NCBI GenBank assembly: GCA_963739995.1
Contig: CAVUCH010000012.1
Coordinates: 96,202 to 160,201 of the forward strand
Origin: CAVUCH01 sp963739995
GTDB taxonomy: Bacteria; Acidobacteriota; Vicinamibacteria; Vicinamibacterales; JAENWD01
Length of the DNA: 64,000 nt
Direction: 5' to 3'
Shown here piece after piece: positions 16,501 through 24,766 of this stretch. The notes under the pieces are model-generated. The model had not been told where the DNA came from and did not search any database. It was given only the letters and a program-made list of their open reading frames with translations. Made by a program: the position numbers and the translations under genes. How positions within the stretch are numbered: the stretch's first letter is position 1; the number at the start of each line of letters is the position of its first letter.

Positions 16501-17940
16501 CTACCCGGCAGCTGGGGCGTGTTCCCGCAGGAGCTCCCATGCCCGACGGACGTGCAGCTCGGTTGTCCGGATATTGCCCACCGCAAGGCGGAGAACGTAT
16601 TGCCCACGGAGCTTCGTGTGCGACAGGAACACCTCGCCGCTCTCGTTCACCGTATCCAGCAGCTGCTGATTGAGGGCATCCAGCGCTCCTTCGTCCGCCA
16701 TACCGTGCGGAGCGCAGCGGAAACAGACCACGCTGAATGGCACGTCGGCGACGCGTGAGAAGAGGGGGTCGGCGTCCACCCACGACGCGAACAGGCGGGC
16801 AAGCCGGCAATGTTCGCCCAGCCGAGCGCGGATGCCTTCGGCGCCAAAGTAGCGAAGCACCATCCACAGCTTCAGCGCGCGAAACCGGCGCCCGAGCTGG
16901 ACGCCCGTGTCCATCAGGTTCTTGACGGGAGCCGTTTCCGTGGTGCGCAAGTACTCGGGGACCAGCGAAAACGCGCGTCGCAGGACGTCCATGCGACGGC
17001 AATACAACGCGCTCAAGTCGAACGGCGTAAAAAGCCACTTGTGCGGGTTGACGACGAGCGAGTCGGCGGCTTCGGCCCCGGCAAGCACCCATCGGTACTC
17101 GGGCACGATGGCCATCACGCCGGCGTACGCCGCATCCACGTGCAGCCACACGGCCGCATCCGAGCAGACCTCCGCGATTGCCGCGACTGGATCGATGCTC
17201 GTGGACGACGTCGTGCCGACCGTGGCAACGACGGCGATCGGCAGCCGTCCCGCCCCGCGATCCTCTGCGATTGCGACGCGCAGGGCTTCTGCACGCATTG
17301 AGAACCGGTCGTCAACCGGGATGCGACGGATTGCCTCCAGACCCAGGCCGAGCGTCAGCACTGCCTTGTCGATCGACGAGTGCGTGTGCTCGGAGCAGTA
17401 GACGCGCAAGGGCGGGATGCGGGCACCGGCCAGCCCGCGCTCGCGGACCTCTGGTACCGCCGCCTCACGCGCTGCAGCGAGTGCGTGCAGCGTGGAGATG
17501 GACGCCGTGTCGTATATGACGCCTTCGAACGATGGTGGCAGGCCGATCAGTTCGCGGAGCCAGCCGAGGGCCACCTCCTCGAGCTCGGTCGCGGCCGGCG
17601 ACGTGCGCCAGAGCATCGCCTGCACGTTCAGGCCGGCTGCGAGCATCTCGGCAAGCACTCCGGGTCCGCTGGCGCTGGTGGCGAAGTAGGCGAAGAATCC
17701 GGGATGGTGCCAGTGCGTGAGCCCGGGGACGATGATCTGCTCGAAGTCCGCGAAGATGCGCTCGAACGGCTCGCCCGCCTCGGGTGCGTGGCCTGGCAAC
17801 GCGTTCCGCACCTCACCCGGTCGCGCGCGTGAGAGCACCGGGTACCGCTCGGGGTTCGCGAAATAGTCGGCCAGCCAGTCGACGACGCGGTGCGCCTCTA
17901 GTCGAAACGCCTCCGGATCCATGTCACCCGCGTGCGGCAT
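16501..17940 (-). CDS. Group II PLP-dependent decarboxylase (aromatic amino acid type)
   Basis: About 479 aa, like aromatic-L-amino-acid decarboxylases. The N-terminus DPEAFRLEAHRVVDWLADYF is typical of the family. The substrate loop THWHHPGFFAYF, the glycine-rich stretch VGTTSSTSIDP, LHVDAAYAG with the cofactor Asp, and the Schiff-base Lys in VNPHKWLFTPFD are present. The start may be ATG 17940 or ATG 17922 (MDPEAF). The amine product cannot be decided. It begins 14 nt after the phosphatase-like gene and is probably co-transcribed with it. Confidence 0.88.
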   Translation of the reverse strand: MPHAGDMDPEAFRLEAHRVVDWLADYFANPERYPVLSRARPGEVRNALPGHAPEAGEPFERIFADFEQIIVPGLTHWHHPGFFAYFATSASGPGVLAEMLAAGLNVQAMLWRTSPAATELEEVALGWLRELIGLPPSFEGVIYDTASISTLHALAAAREAAVPEVRERGLAGARIPPLRVYCSEHTHSSIDKAVLTLGLGLEAIRRIPVDDRFSMRAEALRVAIAEDRGAGRLPIAVVATVGTTSSTSIDPVAAIAEVCSDAAVWLHVDAAYAGVMAIVPEYRWVLAGAEAADSLVVNPHKWLFTPFDLSALYCRRMDVLRRAFSLVPEYLRTTETAPVKNLMDTGVQLGRRFRALKLWMVLRYFGAEGIRARLGEHCRLARLFASWVDADPLFSRVADVPFSVVCFRCAPHGMADEGALDALNQQLLDTVNESGEVFLSHTKLRGQYVLRLAVGNIRTTELHVRRAWELLREHAPAAG

Positions 17941-17954
17941 GCCGGCCCTCGCGC

Positions 17955-18491
17955 TCACTTCGGGTGCGCCGCGATGTAGTCGAGCGCAAATTGCTTCAAG
18001 TGAGGGCTGCGCAGCCCGATGCGCTCGGCTTCTGCGGTGGCGGTCGCGACGTCCCACCCATCAATCAATACGCGTTTGATCAGCCAGACGGCCCCGACCC
18101 TGTTGGCCGTCGCGCAGTGGATGTACACCGGCGAGTTGGCCGGATCCGTCACGGCCGCGAGAAATGCATCGGCCGCTTCTGCGCTCGGCGCCCGGCTGTT
18201 CAGGGGCACGTGTATGTATTTCAGGCCCACGGCCTCCGCGGCCGCCTTCGACTCGCCGATGCTGGCGCCCGCTTCGTCCGCCTGCCGCAGGTTGATCACG
18301 GCCGCAAAGCCTTCCGCCTTCAGCACGGGATAGGCGTCCATCGACGTGGCACCTCCGCACGCGACGGTGGCATCCACGCGCGTGTAGTTCGTAACCCCCG
18401 GAACCGCGGCCGCCGGCACCTGCGCCGCGCACGGCACCGCGAGAGAGAACTTCACCAGCAGACAGGCGAGCCACGGCCGATATGTTTTCAT
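17955..18491 (-). CDS. Secreted DUF442-like protein tyrosine phosphatase
   Basis: 178 aa with an N-terminal signal peptide (residues 1-23, cleavage near PCAAQ). The phosphatase-like core contains VINLRQADEAG and the P-loop IHCATANRVGAVW, in which Cys and Arg are four residues apart, as in DUF442 beta-lactamase-hydrolase-like proteins rather than the five of classical CX5R enzymes. GGAGGG precedes the ATG. A periplasmic location is expected; the substrate is unknown. Confidence 0.8.
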   Translation of the reverse strand: MKTYRPWLACLLVKFSLAVPCAAQVPAAAVPGVTNYTRVDATVACGGATSMDAYPVLKAEGFAAVINLRQADEAGASIGESKAAAEAVGLKYIHVPLNSRAPSAEAADAFLAAVTDPANSPVYIHCATANRVGAVWLIKRVLIDGWDVATATAEAERIGLRSPHLKQFALDYIAAHPK

Positions 18492-18615
18492 GAGCCCTCC
18501 GGCAGCCGGCATGTGCCGTTTCCCTCGTCTGCGATCTTATAGTGTTGCCGGCGCAAGCGGTGGCGCAGGGCGCGTCCGTGCTGTGGACGGATACGTCGAG
18601 CGCGTGAGGAGAACC

Positions 18616-19011
18616 ATGTCAATTCGCTACACCACAGACGAGCGCCCCGATGCGCGGAGCATCGCCGCCTTGTACGCCGCGGCGCAGCTACGCCGTCCGG
18701 TTGACGACCTTGATCGGATCGCACGTACCTACGCGGGCTCACCGATCGTGCTCAGCGCGTGGGATGGACCGCGGCTGATCGGGATTCTGCGGGGGTGGAG
18801 CGACGGCGCCTACGACGGGTACGTCTGTGACCTCGCCGTGGATCCCGAGTACCAGAATCGGGGCGTGGGACGCGAGTTGCTGCACCGCTGCGTGTCTCAG
18901 TCGGTGGAGGTGCAATGGGTATTGCGAGCGTCGGTGATCGCCACCGACTATTACGCGCACCTCGGGTGGGCACGGATCGAGAACGGGTGGGTCTGGACGC
19001 GGGAGCCCTAG
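18616..19011 (+). CDS. GNAT-family N-acetyltransferase
   Basis: 131 aa, single GNAT domain. Motif A with the acetyl-CoA pyrophosphate loop reads VCDLAVDPEYQNRGVGRELL, and the C-terminal motif B contains YYAHLGWARI. GAGGAG lies just before ATG 18616, so a longer upstream frame is rejected. A TATAGT box at 18538-18543 may be its promoter. Substrate unknown. Confidence 0.85.
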   Translation: MSIRYTTDERPDARSIAALYAAAQLRRPVDDLDRIARTYAGSPIVLSAWDGPRLIGILRGWSDGAYDGYVCDLAVDPEYQNRGVGRELLHRCVSQSVEVQWVLRASVIATDYYAHLGWARIENGWVWTREP

Positions 19012-19039
19012 CAGCCCGGGCGTGACCCCGAAGACCGAG

Positions 19040-20141
19040 TCAGCGTTCGACGGTCACCGCGACTGGCGACAGCACGCGAACGGTGACAGTGGATCCGGAG
19101 GCCATGGTGGCCGCGCGCCGCGAGCCCGCCATGACCGCTGCCGTGCCGCCGGCCGCGCCGGTGGCCCCGCCGATAACCGCGCCTTTGCCTCCACCCAGGA
19201 TCGCGCCGACGATCGCGCCTCCGATGGCGGCCCCGCCCATCTTGGCGGCGCTGGACCGCGAGGGCGAATCGCCGTCGCGATAGACCGTGTCGGTCTGAAG
19301 CTGCACGGTCGTGCCGTCGCCGAGCACGAGCGTGTGGAAGCGGACACCGAGCCTCGCCCGGTCGCGGACCTTGCCTCCGCGCTCGACAACCGTGACGGCG
19401 CCGAGCACCCGCGATCCGGCCGGTATGGCCACACGTCCGCCGACGGCCACGTCGCGCACGACCTGCGCTTCCACGCGGTCTTCCACCTGCGACGTTTCGC
19501 TCGAGACGGTGTTCTTGAGCTGCAGCCCGATTACGGAGTCGGCCGAAACCACCAGCTGCTCGATCGGCGGGTCCTGCCACTTGGGCTGCTCCACCGGCTC
19601 GACGCGGCGCGCCGTTTCGTAGGATCGCGCCTCGGACTGTTCAGCGGGTCGCGGGTCGGTTCGAGAGTCGCCCGCCACCGGCGCTACTGGCGCCGAGCGG
19701 ACGACAGGCGCGGTCGGCGCTCGCGAAGCAGCCGGTTTCTCGGCCGCTTGGCCTGAGGGCGCCGGGCGTGGCGGGGCGGGCGCAGCACGCTGCCGCGCTG
19801 CCAGCGGTCGATCGCCGCCGGTCGGGGCAACCTTCTGTTCCCGCGACCGCCGCTTGTCCGTGACTTTCGGAGCAGACACGGCGGCGGGAGCGGGCCCCGG
19901 ACGTGCTGGCGGCAGCAGTTGCTTTCGTGACGGGCCCCTCGTCCATCACTGCTTCGGTTTCATGGACTGGTTGCGCCGCCTCTGCCGGATTCGCACCCCC
20001 GGGCCCACTCTCGGCCGGGCCGGCAACAGTCGTCGGCGGGGCCGGCGCGGCGCTGTACCGGTTCGCCAGAAAACCGCCCGCCCCGACTGCGGCGAGACAG
20101 GAGGTGACGATGACCGCGAGCCCGCTTCGGGTATTGACCAT
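19040..20141 (-). CDS. Membrane-anchored glycine-zipper protein with TrbI-like core, frame-shifted
   Basis: The 5' part (20141 to about 19890) encodes a membrane anchor, SGLAVIVTSCLAAVGAGGFL, then an Ala/Pro/Glu linker. About 19880 the coherent frame changes to one giving a Pro-rich linker, a core VVSADSVIGLQLKNTVSSET / RVAIPAGSRVLGAV / FHTLVLGDGTTV, and a glycine zipper (GGAAIGGAIVGAILGG). The core resembles the VirB10/TrbI beta-barrel fold. I join the two parts across one inferred indel; alternatively they are separate, the second starting near GTG 19882. Envelope role likely, function unknown. Confidence 0.55.
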
Positions 20142-20255
20142 TGAGATGCTCCTCAGACGCCATCAGACTGAGCAAGTGGTGTACCCGGGCGCGAAGGCAC
20201 AATCCCTTCGATATCCACAGGTTTGGTGTCATAGAGAAGCCGGCCGCGGGACCCG

Positions 20256-20290
20256 GTGTCCTGTCCGGGCGACCGGTGTCCTGTCGTGGG
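20256..20290. repeat. Two direct copies of CCGGTGTCCTGTC
   Basis: ACCCGGTGTCCTGTC and ACCGGTGTCCTGTC follow each other within 35 nt in the 160-bp gap between two minus-strand genes. Nothing else in that gap (20142-20301) looks like a gene. Confidence 0.4.
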
Positions 20291-20301
20291 TGCAGCCTGG
20301 T

Positions 20302-20525
20302 TCATGCCGGCAGCGCGTTCTTCACCAGGGCACGGTGGTGCGCCGTCATCGCAGCGACGACGTGACACACCCACCCGAACAGGCCGCCCGACCAATCCAG
20401 AAGCCCGGCGTCACGATGAGCCAGAAGATGCGGCGCAGGAAGTCACCGTTGTAGAACTGGCCGATTACCGGCACGATCACGCTCAATACGGCCGCCATGC
20501 CCGGGTTCTTCTGCGGATGTGCCAT
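20302..20525 (-). pseudogene. Small TM2-like two-helix membrane protein with one-base frameshift
   Basis: The N-terminal frame reads MAHPQKNPGMAAVLSVIVPV then IGQFYNGDFLRRIFWLIV and TPGFWIG. At about 20395 the family pattern continues only in another frame (GGLFGWVCHVVAAMTAHHRA), ending at TGA 20302. One missing base explains it (a Thr codon between WIG and GG). The 224-nt span is 3n-1. Intact relatives are about 74 aa with two membrane helices. Either a sequencing error or a recent null. Confidence 0.6.
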
Positions 20526-20702
20526 TTCACACTCCGTCGCCTTCGACGAACACGAGCGAGGCAGAGGTTCGCATTGCCGCCCTCGTATCGTGCGCACCCG
20601 GCCCCCAAGGCCACCGGGCCAATCTCCCGTGGGCTTCAGTGTTGCATTCCGCTCGATCGGGCGCGAGAATTGAAGCCACACTCGACCTCCGGGGACCACA
20701 CC

Positions 20703-21293
20703 ATGAGCGATCACCCCGCGATCTACCCCAGCTATCTTCTCGCACGGCTCCGCATACTGCGCAGCCGCGCCGCGGCCCTTGCCGTCGCTGGCTGGGCCGT
20801 GCTACTCGTGGGCGGGACGCCTGATGCCGCGTGGGCGGTGAGCACGCGCGACCTTGTCGAACTCTCGAGGGCCGGCCTCAGCGACGAGGTCCTCGTGGCA
20901 TTGATTGAGGCGGATGGAACCATCTTCCACCTCGACGCTCCCAGGATTCTCGAGCTTCGCGACGCCGGCTTGAGCGAGCGCGTCATCACCGCGATGCTCA
21001 AGAACGCTTCGCGGCGGTCGCCGGTATCCTCGCCGACCGGAGCAGCGGACGGGGGGGCGGTCGCCGGGCCACCGGCACCTGACGAACGGGACGGCGCACC
21101 GTACTTCGTGGTCATCGGCGAGAAGCCCGCGGCGCCGCCGCCGCCCCCCGCCCCGACCTACATCGTCCCCTGGGTGCCCTGGGCGGGCACAGTAGGCCGA
21201 CCCGCGCGTGCCGCGCGCCCCCTGATTGAGTACCGCGGCTTCGGGCGCTTCATCAACGACGGCTGGGTCGACTACACCCGACGACCACACTAG
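20703..21293 (+). CDS. Secreted protein with two short helical repeats and proline-rich tail
   Basis: 196 aa. A hydrophobic segment (residues 22-42, AAALAVAGWAVLLVGGTPDA) acts as signal or anchor. Next are two similar motifs, DLVELSRAGLSDEVLVALIE and RILELRDAGLSERVITAMLK, a pattern seen in many acidobacterial envelope proteins. The tail holds a Pro run and tyrosine/tryptophan-rich residues. The start ATG 20703 was chosen for the signal segment. Its TAG stop lies inside the left end of the neighbouring inverted-repeat element. Confidence 0.65.
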   Translation: MSDHPAIYPSYLLARLRILRSRAAALAVAGWAVLLVGGTPDAAWAVSTRDLVELSRAGLSDEVLVALIEADGTIFHLDAPRILELRDAGLSERVITAMLKNASRRSPVSSPTGAADGGAVAGPPAPDERDGAPYFVVIGEKPAAPPPPPAPTYIVPWVPWAGTVGRPARAARPLIEYRGFGRFINDGWVDYTRRPH

Positions 21294-21455
21294 TGGCCTG
21301 TCTTTGTCATTTGTAGAGTGCCTGTCGGGCGGGGCATCCCGACAGGCGGCGTTGCTCGTCGCTCGAATATTCCCGATATGCTCGCTCCTCACGCCTTGCC
21401 ACTCGGGCGCCGCGCTCCGACATCCACTCCGCAAATGACAAGGACAGGCCACTAG
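21290..21455. mobile_element. MITE-like 166-bp element with about 28-bp inverted ends
   Basis: Left end CTAGTGGCCTGTCTTTGTCA; right end, read on the other strand, CTAGTGGCCTGTCCTTGTCA; the match continues through TTTGnnGAG. Inside is a second perfect dyad, CCTGTCGGG-8 nt-CCCGACAGG. No protein is encoded. The left end supplies the stop codon of the preceding gene and the right end lies 4 nt before the thiO GTG, so an insertion or a transcribed fold-back fits. A full-length foldable RNA is equally possible. Confidence 0.65.
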
Positions 21456-21459
21456 CGCG

Positions 21460-22563
21460 GTGCCGGACGTCCTCATCGTCGGAGCGGGCATCGTGGGGTG
21501 CGCCGCTGGCGAGGCGCTGGTACGCCAGGGGGCTTCGGTCGCCTTCGTGGATCCCAGCGGCGTCGGTCTGGGCGCCACGCAGGCGTCAGCGGGGATGCTC
21601 ACGCCGTACTCGGAGGGCCTGCACGATCCCGTGCTCGAAGCGCTGGGTCTGCGAAGTCTCTGGTTGTGGGATGCGTTCGCGGATCGGCTGTTCGACGGTG
21701 ACGTGCCGAAGCAGGTGTATGCGCGCACCGGTTCGCTGGAAATTGCGCTCGATGACGCGGAGGCGACCGAGCTCCAGGCGGTAGCAAGCGCGCGCGCGGC
21801 GCGCGGCGTGGGGAGCCGCTACTTGAAGGGCGCGGATGTCAGGCAGCTCGAGCGCGAAATCGCGACCAGCTGCGTCGGAGCCCTGCTCACGCCGGCGCAC
21901 GGGTACGCAAGCGCGCCGGCGATCACTGCCGCGCTCTGGCGTGCCTGCGAGGCTCGCGGCGCGCACGTCACACGCGCGAGGGTGGAGCGCATTCAACCCA
22001 CCCTTACCGACATGGTCGTGCACACGACCGGGGGGCCGCTCAGGGCGGCGAAGGTCGTCATGGCTGCGGGGAGCTGGGCCGGTCAGATCGCGATCGACGG
22101 CGTGGACCCGCTGCCCGTCCGTCCGGTTCGGGGCCAGCTGCTGTACCTGAAGTGGCCGGCGCCCGCGGTAGGGCACATTGTCTCGGGCTCCTGCTGTTAC
22201 GCGGTCCCCTGGCCCGATGGAACCCTGCTGGTCGGCGCGACCCTCGAGGACGTCGGGTTCGACGTCCGGGCGACCGTCGCCGGCGTACGCGATCTGCTGG
22301 ACGGCATCTGCGAGCTCGTGCCGCGGGCGTGGCAAGCGGAGTTCGTCGGCGCCCGCGTGGGTCTGCGTCCCGGTTCTCCCGACGCGCTGCCGATCGTCGG
22401 GCGATCGGCGCGTGTCCCCGGGCTCGTGTATGCGACGGGACACTATCGAAACGGCGTCCTGCTCGCGCCGCTCACGGGCGAGCTGGTGGCGAGGATTTTG
22501 GCCGGCGACGAGAGCGACGCCGCGCTGGCGCTTGTCAGCCCCAAACGGCTGGGAGATTACTAG
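21460..22563 (+). CDS. thiO: ThiO-like glycine oxidase / DadA-type FAD oxidoreductase
   Basis: 367 aa. N-terminal FAD Rossmann motif VLIVGAGIVGCAAGEALVRQ, substrate-domain VRPVRGQLLYLKWP and C-terminal FAD-binding GLVYATGHYRNGVLLAPLTG match ThiO, which makes dehydroglycine for the thiazole of thiamine. No other thi gene is nearby, so a general D-amino-acid or glycine oxidase is also possible. GTG start; no clear ribosome site because the inverted-repeat element abuts it. Confidence 0.82.
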   Translation: MPDVLIVGAGIVGCAAGEALVRQGASVAFVDPSGVGLGATQASAGMLTPYSEGLHDPVLEALGLRSLWLWDAFADRLFDGDVPKQVYARTGSLEIALDDAEATELQAVASARAARGVGSRYLKGADVRQLEREIATSCVGALLTPAHGYASAPAITAALWRACEARGAHVTRARVERIQPTLTDMVVHTTGGPLRAAKVVMAAGSWAGQIAIDGVDPLPVRPVRGQLLYLKWPAPAVGHIVSGSCCYAVPWPDGTLLVGATLEDVGFDVRATVAGVRDLLDGICELVPRAWQAEFVGARVGLRPGSPDALPIVGRSARVPGLVYATGHYRNGVLLAPLTGELVARILAGDESDAALALVSPKRLGDY

Positions 22564-22567
22564 TCAC

Positions 22568-22855
22568 ATGCCTCGTCTCACCGAAGATCAAATCGCCGCG
22601 GCCGTTGCTTCGCTCCCTGGCTGGGTTCGCGACGGCAACGCCATCCGGAAGACGTTCACTTTCGCCGGATTCCCCGAGGCCGTCGCGTTCGTGGCGCGGC
22701 TCGTGCCCGGTGCAGAGGCGGCCGACCACCATCCCGACCTCACCATCAACTACCGCCGCGTGACGGTCTCCTACACGACCCACAGCGCCGGCGGGTTGAC
22801 TGAAAAGGACATCGCCGGCGCCCGCGTCGCCGATGAGGAGTCGGGTCGAGTATGA
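22568..22855 (+). CDS. phhB: Pterin-4a-carbinolamine dehydratase
   Basis: 95 aa, complete. Recycles the 4a-hydroxy pterin made by phenylalanine hydroxylase or serves related pterin chemistry. The active-site motif is AADHHPDLTINYRRVTVSYT, with the His-His-Pro triad, and the end reads GGLTEKDIAGA. Starts 4 nt after thiO stops. No aromatic hydroxylase gene is near. Confidence 0.93.
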   Translation: MPRLTEDQIAAAVASLPGWVRDGNAIRKTFTFAGFPEAVAFVARLVPGAEAADHHPDLTINYRRVTVSYTTHSAGGLTEKDIAGARVADEESGRV

Positions 22856-22865
22856 TGCGGTCCAC

Positions 22866-23186
22866 ATGGCCAAGACTGACCCGGCTCCCGAACCTGCCGC
22901 GACGCGGCCCGACCTCGGCGAGGCGCTCGGCATGATCGAGACGCGTGGCTTCATCGGGATGATCGAGGCGTCGGACGCCATGGTGAAGACCGCGAACGTC
23001 ACGATCGTCGGTTGGCAGAAGGTGGATGCGGGGCTGGTCACCGTGCTGGTGCGGGGGGACGTGGGCTCGGTGAAGGCCGCCACCGATGCGGGCGCCGCCG
23101 CTGCGCGCCGCGTCGGCGAGCTCGTCGGCGTGCATGTCATCGCGCGCCCGGCGGACGATCTCGAGCGCGTATTCCCCATCCGGTAG
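22866..23186 (+). CDS. Orphan BMC-H shell protein (PduA/EutM-like)
   Basis: 106 aa bacterial microcompartment hexamer subunit. The domain runs EALGMIETRGFIGMIEASDA, MVKTANVTIVGWQKVDAGLV, TVLVRGDVGSVKAATDAGAA and ends RPADDLERVFPI, close to PduA/EutM along its length. The N-terminal 20 residues are a Pro/Ala-rich extension. No pentamer (BMC-P), trimer or core enzyme gene lies in the window. ATG 22866 is 10 nt after a TATGAT box, so it may have its own promoter inside the preceding gene. Confidence 0.93.
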   Translation: MAKTDPAPEPAATRPDLGEALGMIETRGFIGMIEASDAMVKTANVTIVGWQKVDAGLVTVLVRGDVGSVKAATDAGAAAARRVGELVGVHVIARPADDLERVFPIR

Positions 23187-23228
23187 ACGGCCGCGGAACC
23201 GGGTTCCAGGCGCCGCGTTCTGAGCCTC

Positions 23229-24224
23229 ATGGCCCCAGCCTTCCAGGTTCTTTCTCCGGACGACGCGCTCCACGCCCAGGCCCTCGATCACACGTTCGCG
23301 CAATGGAACGATCTGCTCACGCGCGAGAGCTACGCTCAGTACAACCGTGCCCAACTGCGCACCTCGTGGGGTTCGCAGCACCTGCAGCGTGTGGGGCTGG
23401 TCTCTGACGGCACCGTGCTCGCCAGCGCCAAGCGCTATCGCGTTGGCGTGCATCTCGATGGCCGCACGGTCCCGACAATCGGGATCGGCGCAGTCTTCAC
23501 GCCTCCGGAGCATCGCGGACGGGGCCATGCGGCCTCTCTCATCGAGCACATCGTCGAAGCCGCCCGCGCCGATGGCGCCGCGCTGGCAATGTTGTTCTCG
23601 GAGATCGCACCGAGTTACTACGAGCGGCTCGGGTTCTCGGTCGTGCCCATGCAACAGGCGCTGGTGGGTGTTCCGTGGAAGGCTGGTGCGCCGGCAGTGC
23701 TCCTGCGGTCGGGCGAACCGCGCGATCTCGATCTGATCGTCGAAACACACCACCAGCGGGCGGCAGGCTACCGGTTCTCGCTCGTCTACGACGCCGAGTG
23801 GCTCCAGTACACGCTTGCAAAGAAGCGCATGCTGTCCGGGTTCGGGCCGCCGGGCACCCGCGATGTCGAGTTCTTCGTGTGCGAAGAGGGCACGCGCGCC
23901 GTCGCGTGGGTCCTGCTGCAGATCGCACGCCGCCGCGGGGCAACGGACGCGGAGTCCTGGAGCATCGCCTCGTGCGGCGACCGCGATCCGTCCGGCGCCC
24001 GCGTCGGCGCGATGCTGCAGGCGCTGGTCGCCCGTACCCCGGGCGCGGGCACGCCCGTGATCCACGCGTGGTGGCCCGCCCGCCTCGATCCCGTGCAGCT
24101 CGCCATTCACCGGCGGAAGGTGACCGGGTCCATCCTCATGACCCGGCCGGTCGGGGAACTCGGACGCATCGACCCACCGATCGCGGCGGATGACGTCCTC
24201 TACTGGCACGCCGACGCGTTCTAA
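23229..24224 (+). CDS. Tandem-type GNAT acetyltransferase
   Basis: 331 aa. The N-terminal half is a GNAT domain: IGIGAVFTPPEHRGRGHAAS is motif A and APSYYERLGFSVVP is motif B. The second half (about 160-331) resembles a degenerate second acetyltransferase domain, as in Eis-like proteins, but without a clear acetyl-CoA loop. Substrate not identifiable. 42 nt after the BMC gene on the same strand. Confidence 0.8.
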   Translation: MAPAFQVLSPDDALHAQALDHTFAQWNDLLTRESYAQYNRAQLRTSWGSQHLQRVGLVSDGTVLASAKRYRVGVHLDGRTVPTIGIGAVFTPPEHRGRGHAASLIEHIVEAARADGAALAMLFSEIAPSYYERLGFSVVPMQQALVGVPWKAGAPAVLLRSGEPRDLDLIVETHHQRAAGYRFSLVYDAEWLQYTLAKKRMLSGFGPPGTRDVEFFVCEEGTRAVAWVLLQIARRRGATDAESWSIASCGDRDPSGARVGAMLQALVARTPGAGTPVIHAWWPARLDPVQLAIHRRKVTGSILMTRPVGELGRIDPPIAADDVLYWHADAF

Positions 24225-24305
24225 CGCCGAACAGCGAACCAAAACCGCACCAAACAGGTCGGAGTGCCGGTCGTGCCGTCAGTGGCGCCGGGACCTTCGG
24301 GGCGC

Positions 24306-24367
24306 TATAGTGGCCGAGCGATCGCATCGTTTGCGCCGGTCGCACGTCTCGGTTACCTGAAAGGAGA
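24306..24367 (+). promoter_or_regulatory. Promoter and ribosome site of pntAB-pntB
   Basis: A TATAGT box at 24306-24311 and a strong AAAGGAGA at 24360-24367 precede ATG 24377. The -35 region is not consensus. The remainder of the 152-bp gap shows nothing else. Confidence 0.5.
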
Positions 24368-24376
24368 CATACACGT

Positions 24377-24766
24377 ATGAGGTGCCTGCTCGTGGCGGGC
24401 GCAGTCTTCGTCTGGGCTGCGACCCCGGTACTCACCGCCGGCCTGCAGGAGGCTGGCACACACCCCAAAGCCCCCACCACCGATTTCTTCTCCATGCTTT
24501 TCGTCTTCATGCTGGCGACCTTCATCGGGCTCGGCGTGATCACCCGGGTCTCGCGGCTGCTGCACACGCCGCTGATGTCGCTCACCAACGCGATCTCTGC
24601 CATCGCGGTCGTCGGCGCGATCCTCGTCGCGGGTCCCGGGGAATACCCGACCTACATCACCGTGCTCGGCGCGATTGCGCTCTTCGCGTCGATGACCAAC
24701 ATCGTCAGCGGCTTCCTCATCACCGATCGGATGCTGAAGATGTTCAAGAAGGACCCGGGTAAATGA
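24377..24766 (+). CDS. pntAB: PntAB, membrane part of transhydrogenase alpha subunit
   Basis: 129 aa: an N-terminal hydrophobic signal-like segment, then three membrane helices (FFSMLFVFMLATFIGLGVIT, LTNAISAIAVVGAILVAG, YPTYITVLGAIALFASM). Together with PntB it forms the proton channel of the NAD(P) transhydrogenase, which uses proton-motive force to make NADPH. In split systems the NAD-binding PntAA gene normally precedes it; here the upstream gene is an acetyltransferase. ATGA overlap with pntB. Confidence 0.9.
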   Translation: MRCLLVAGAVFVWAATPVLTAGLQEAGTHPKAPTTDFFSMLFVFMLATFIGLGVITRVSRLLHTPLMSLTNAISAIAVVGAILVAGPGEYPTYITVLGAIALFASMTNIVSGFLITDRMLKMFKKDPGK

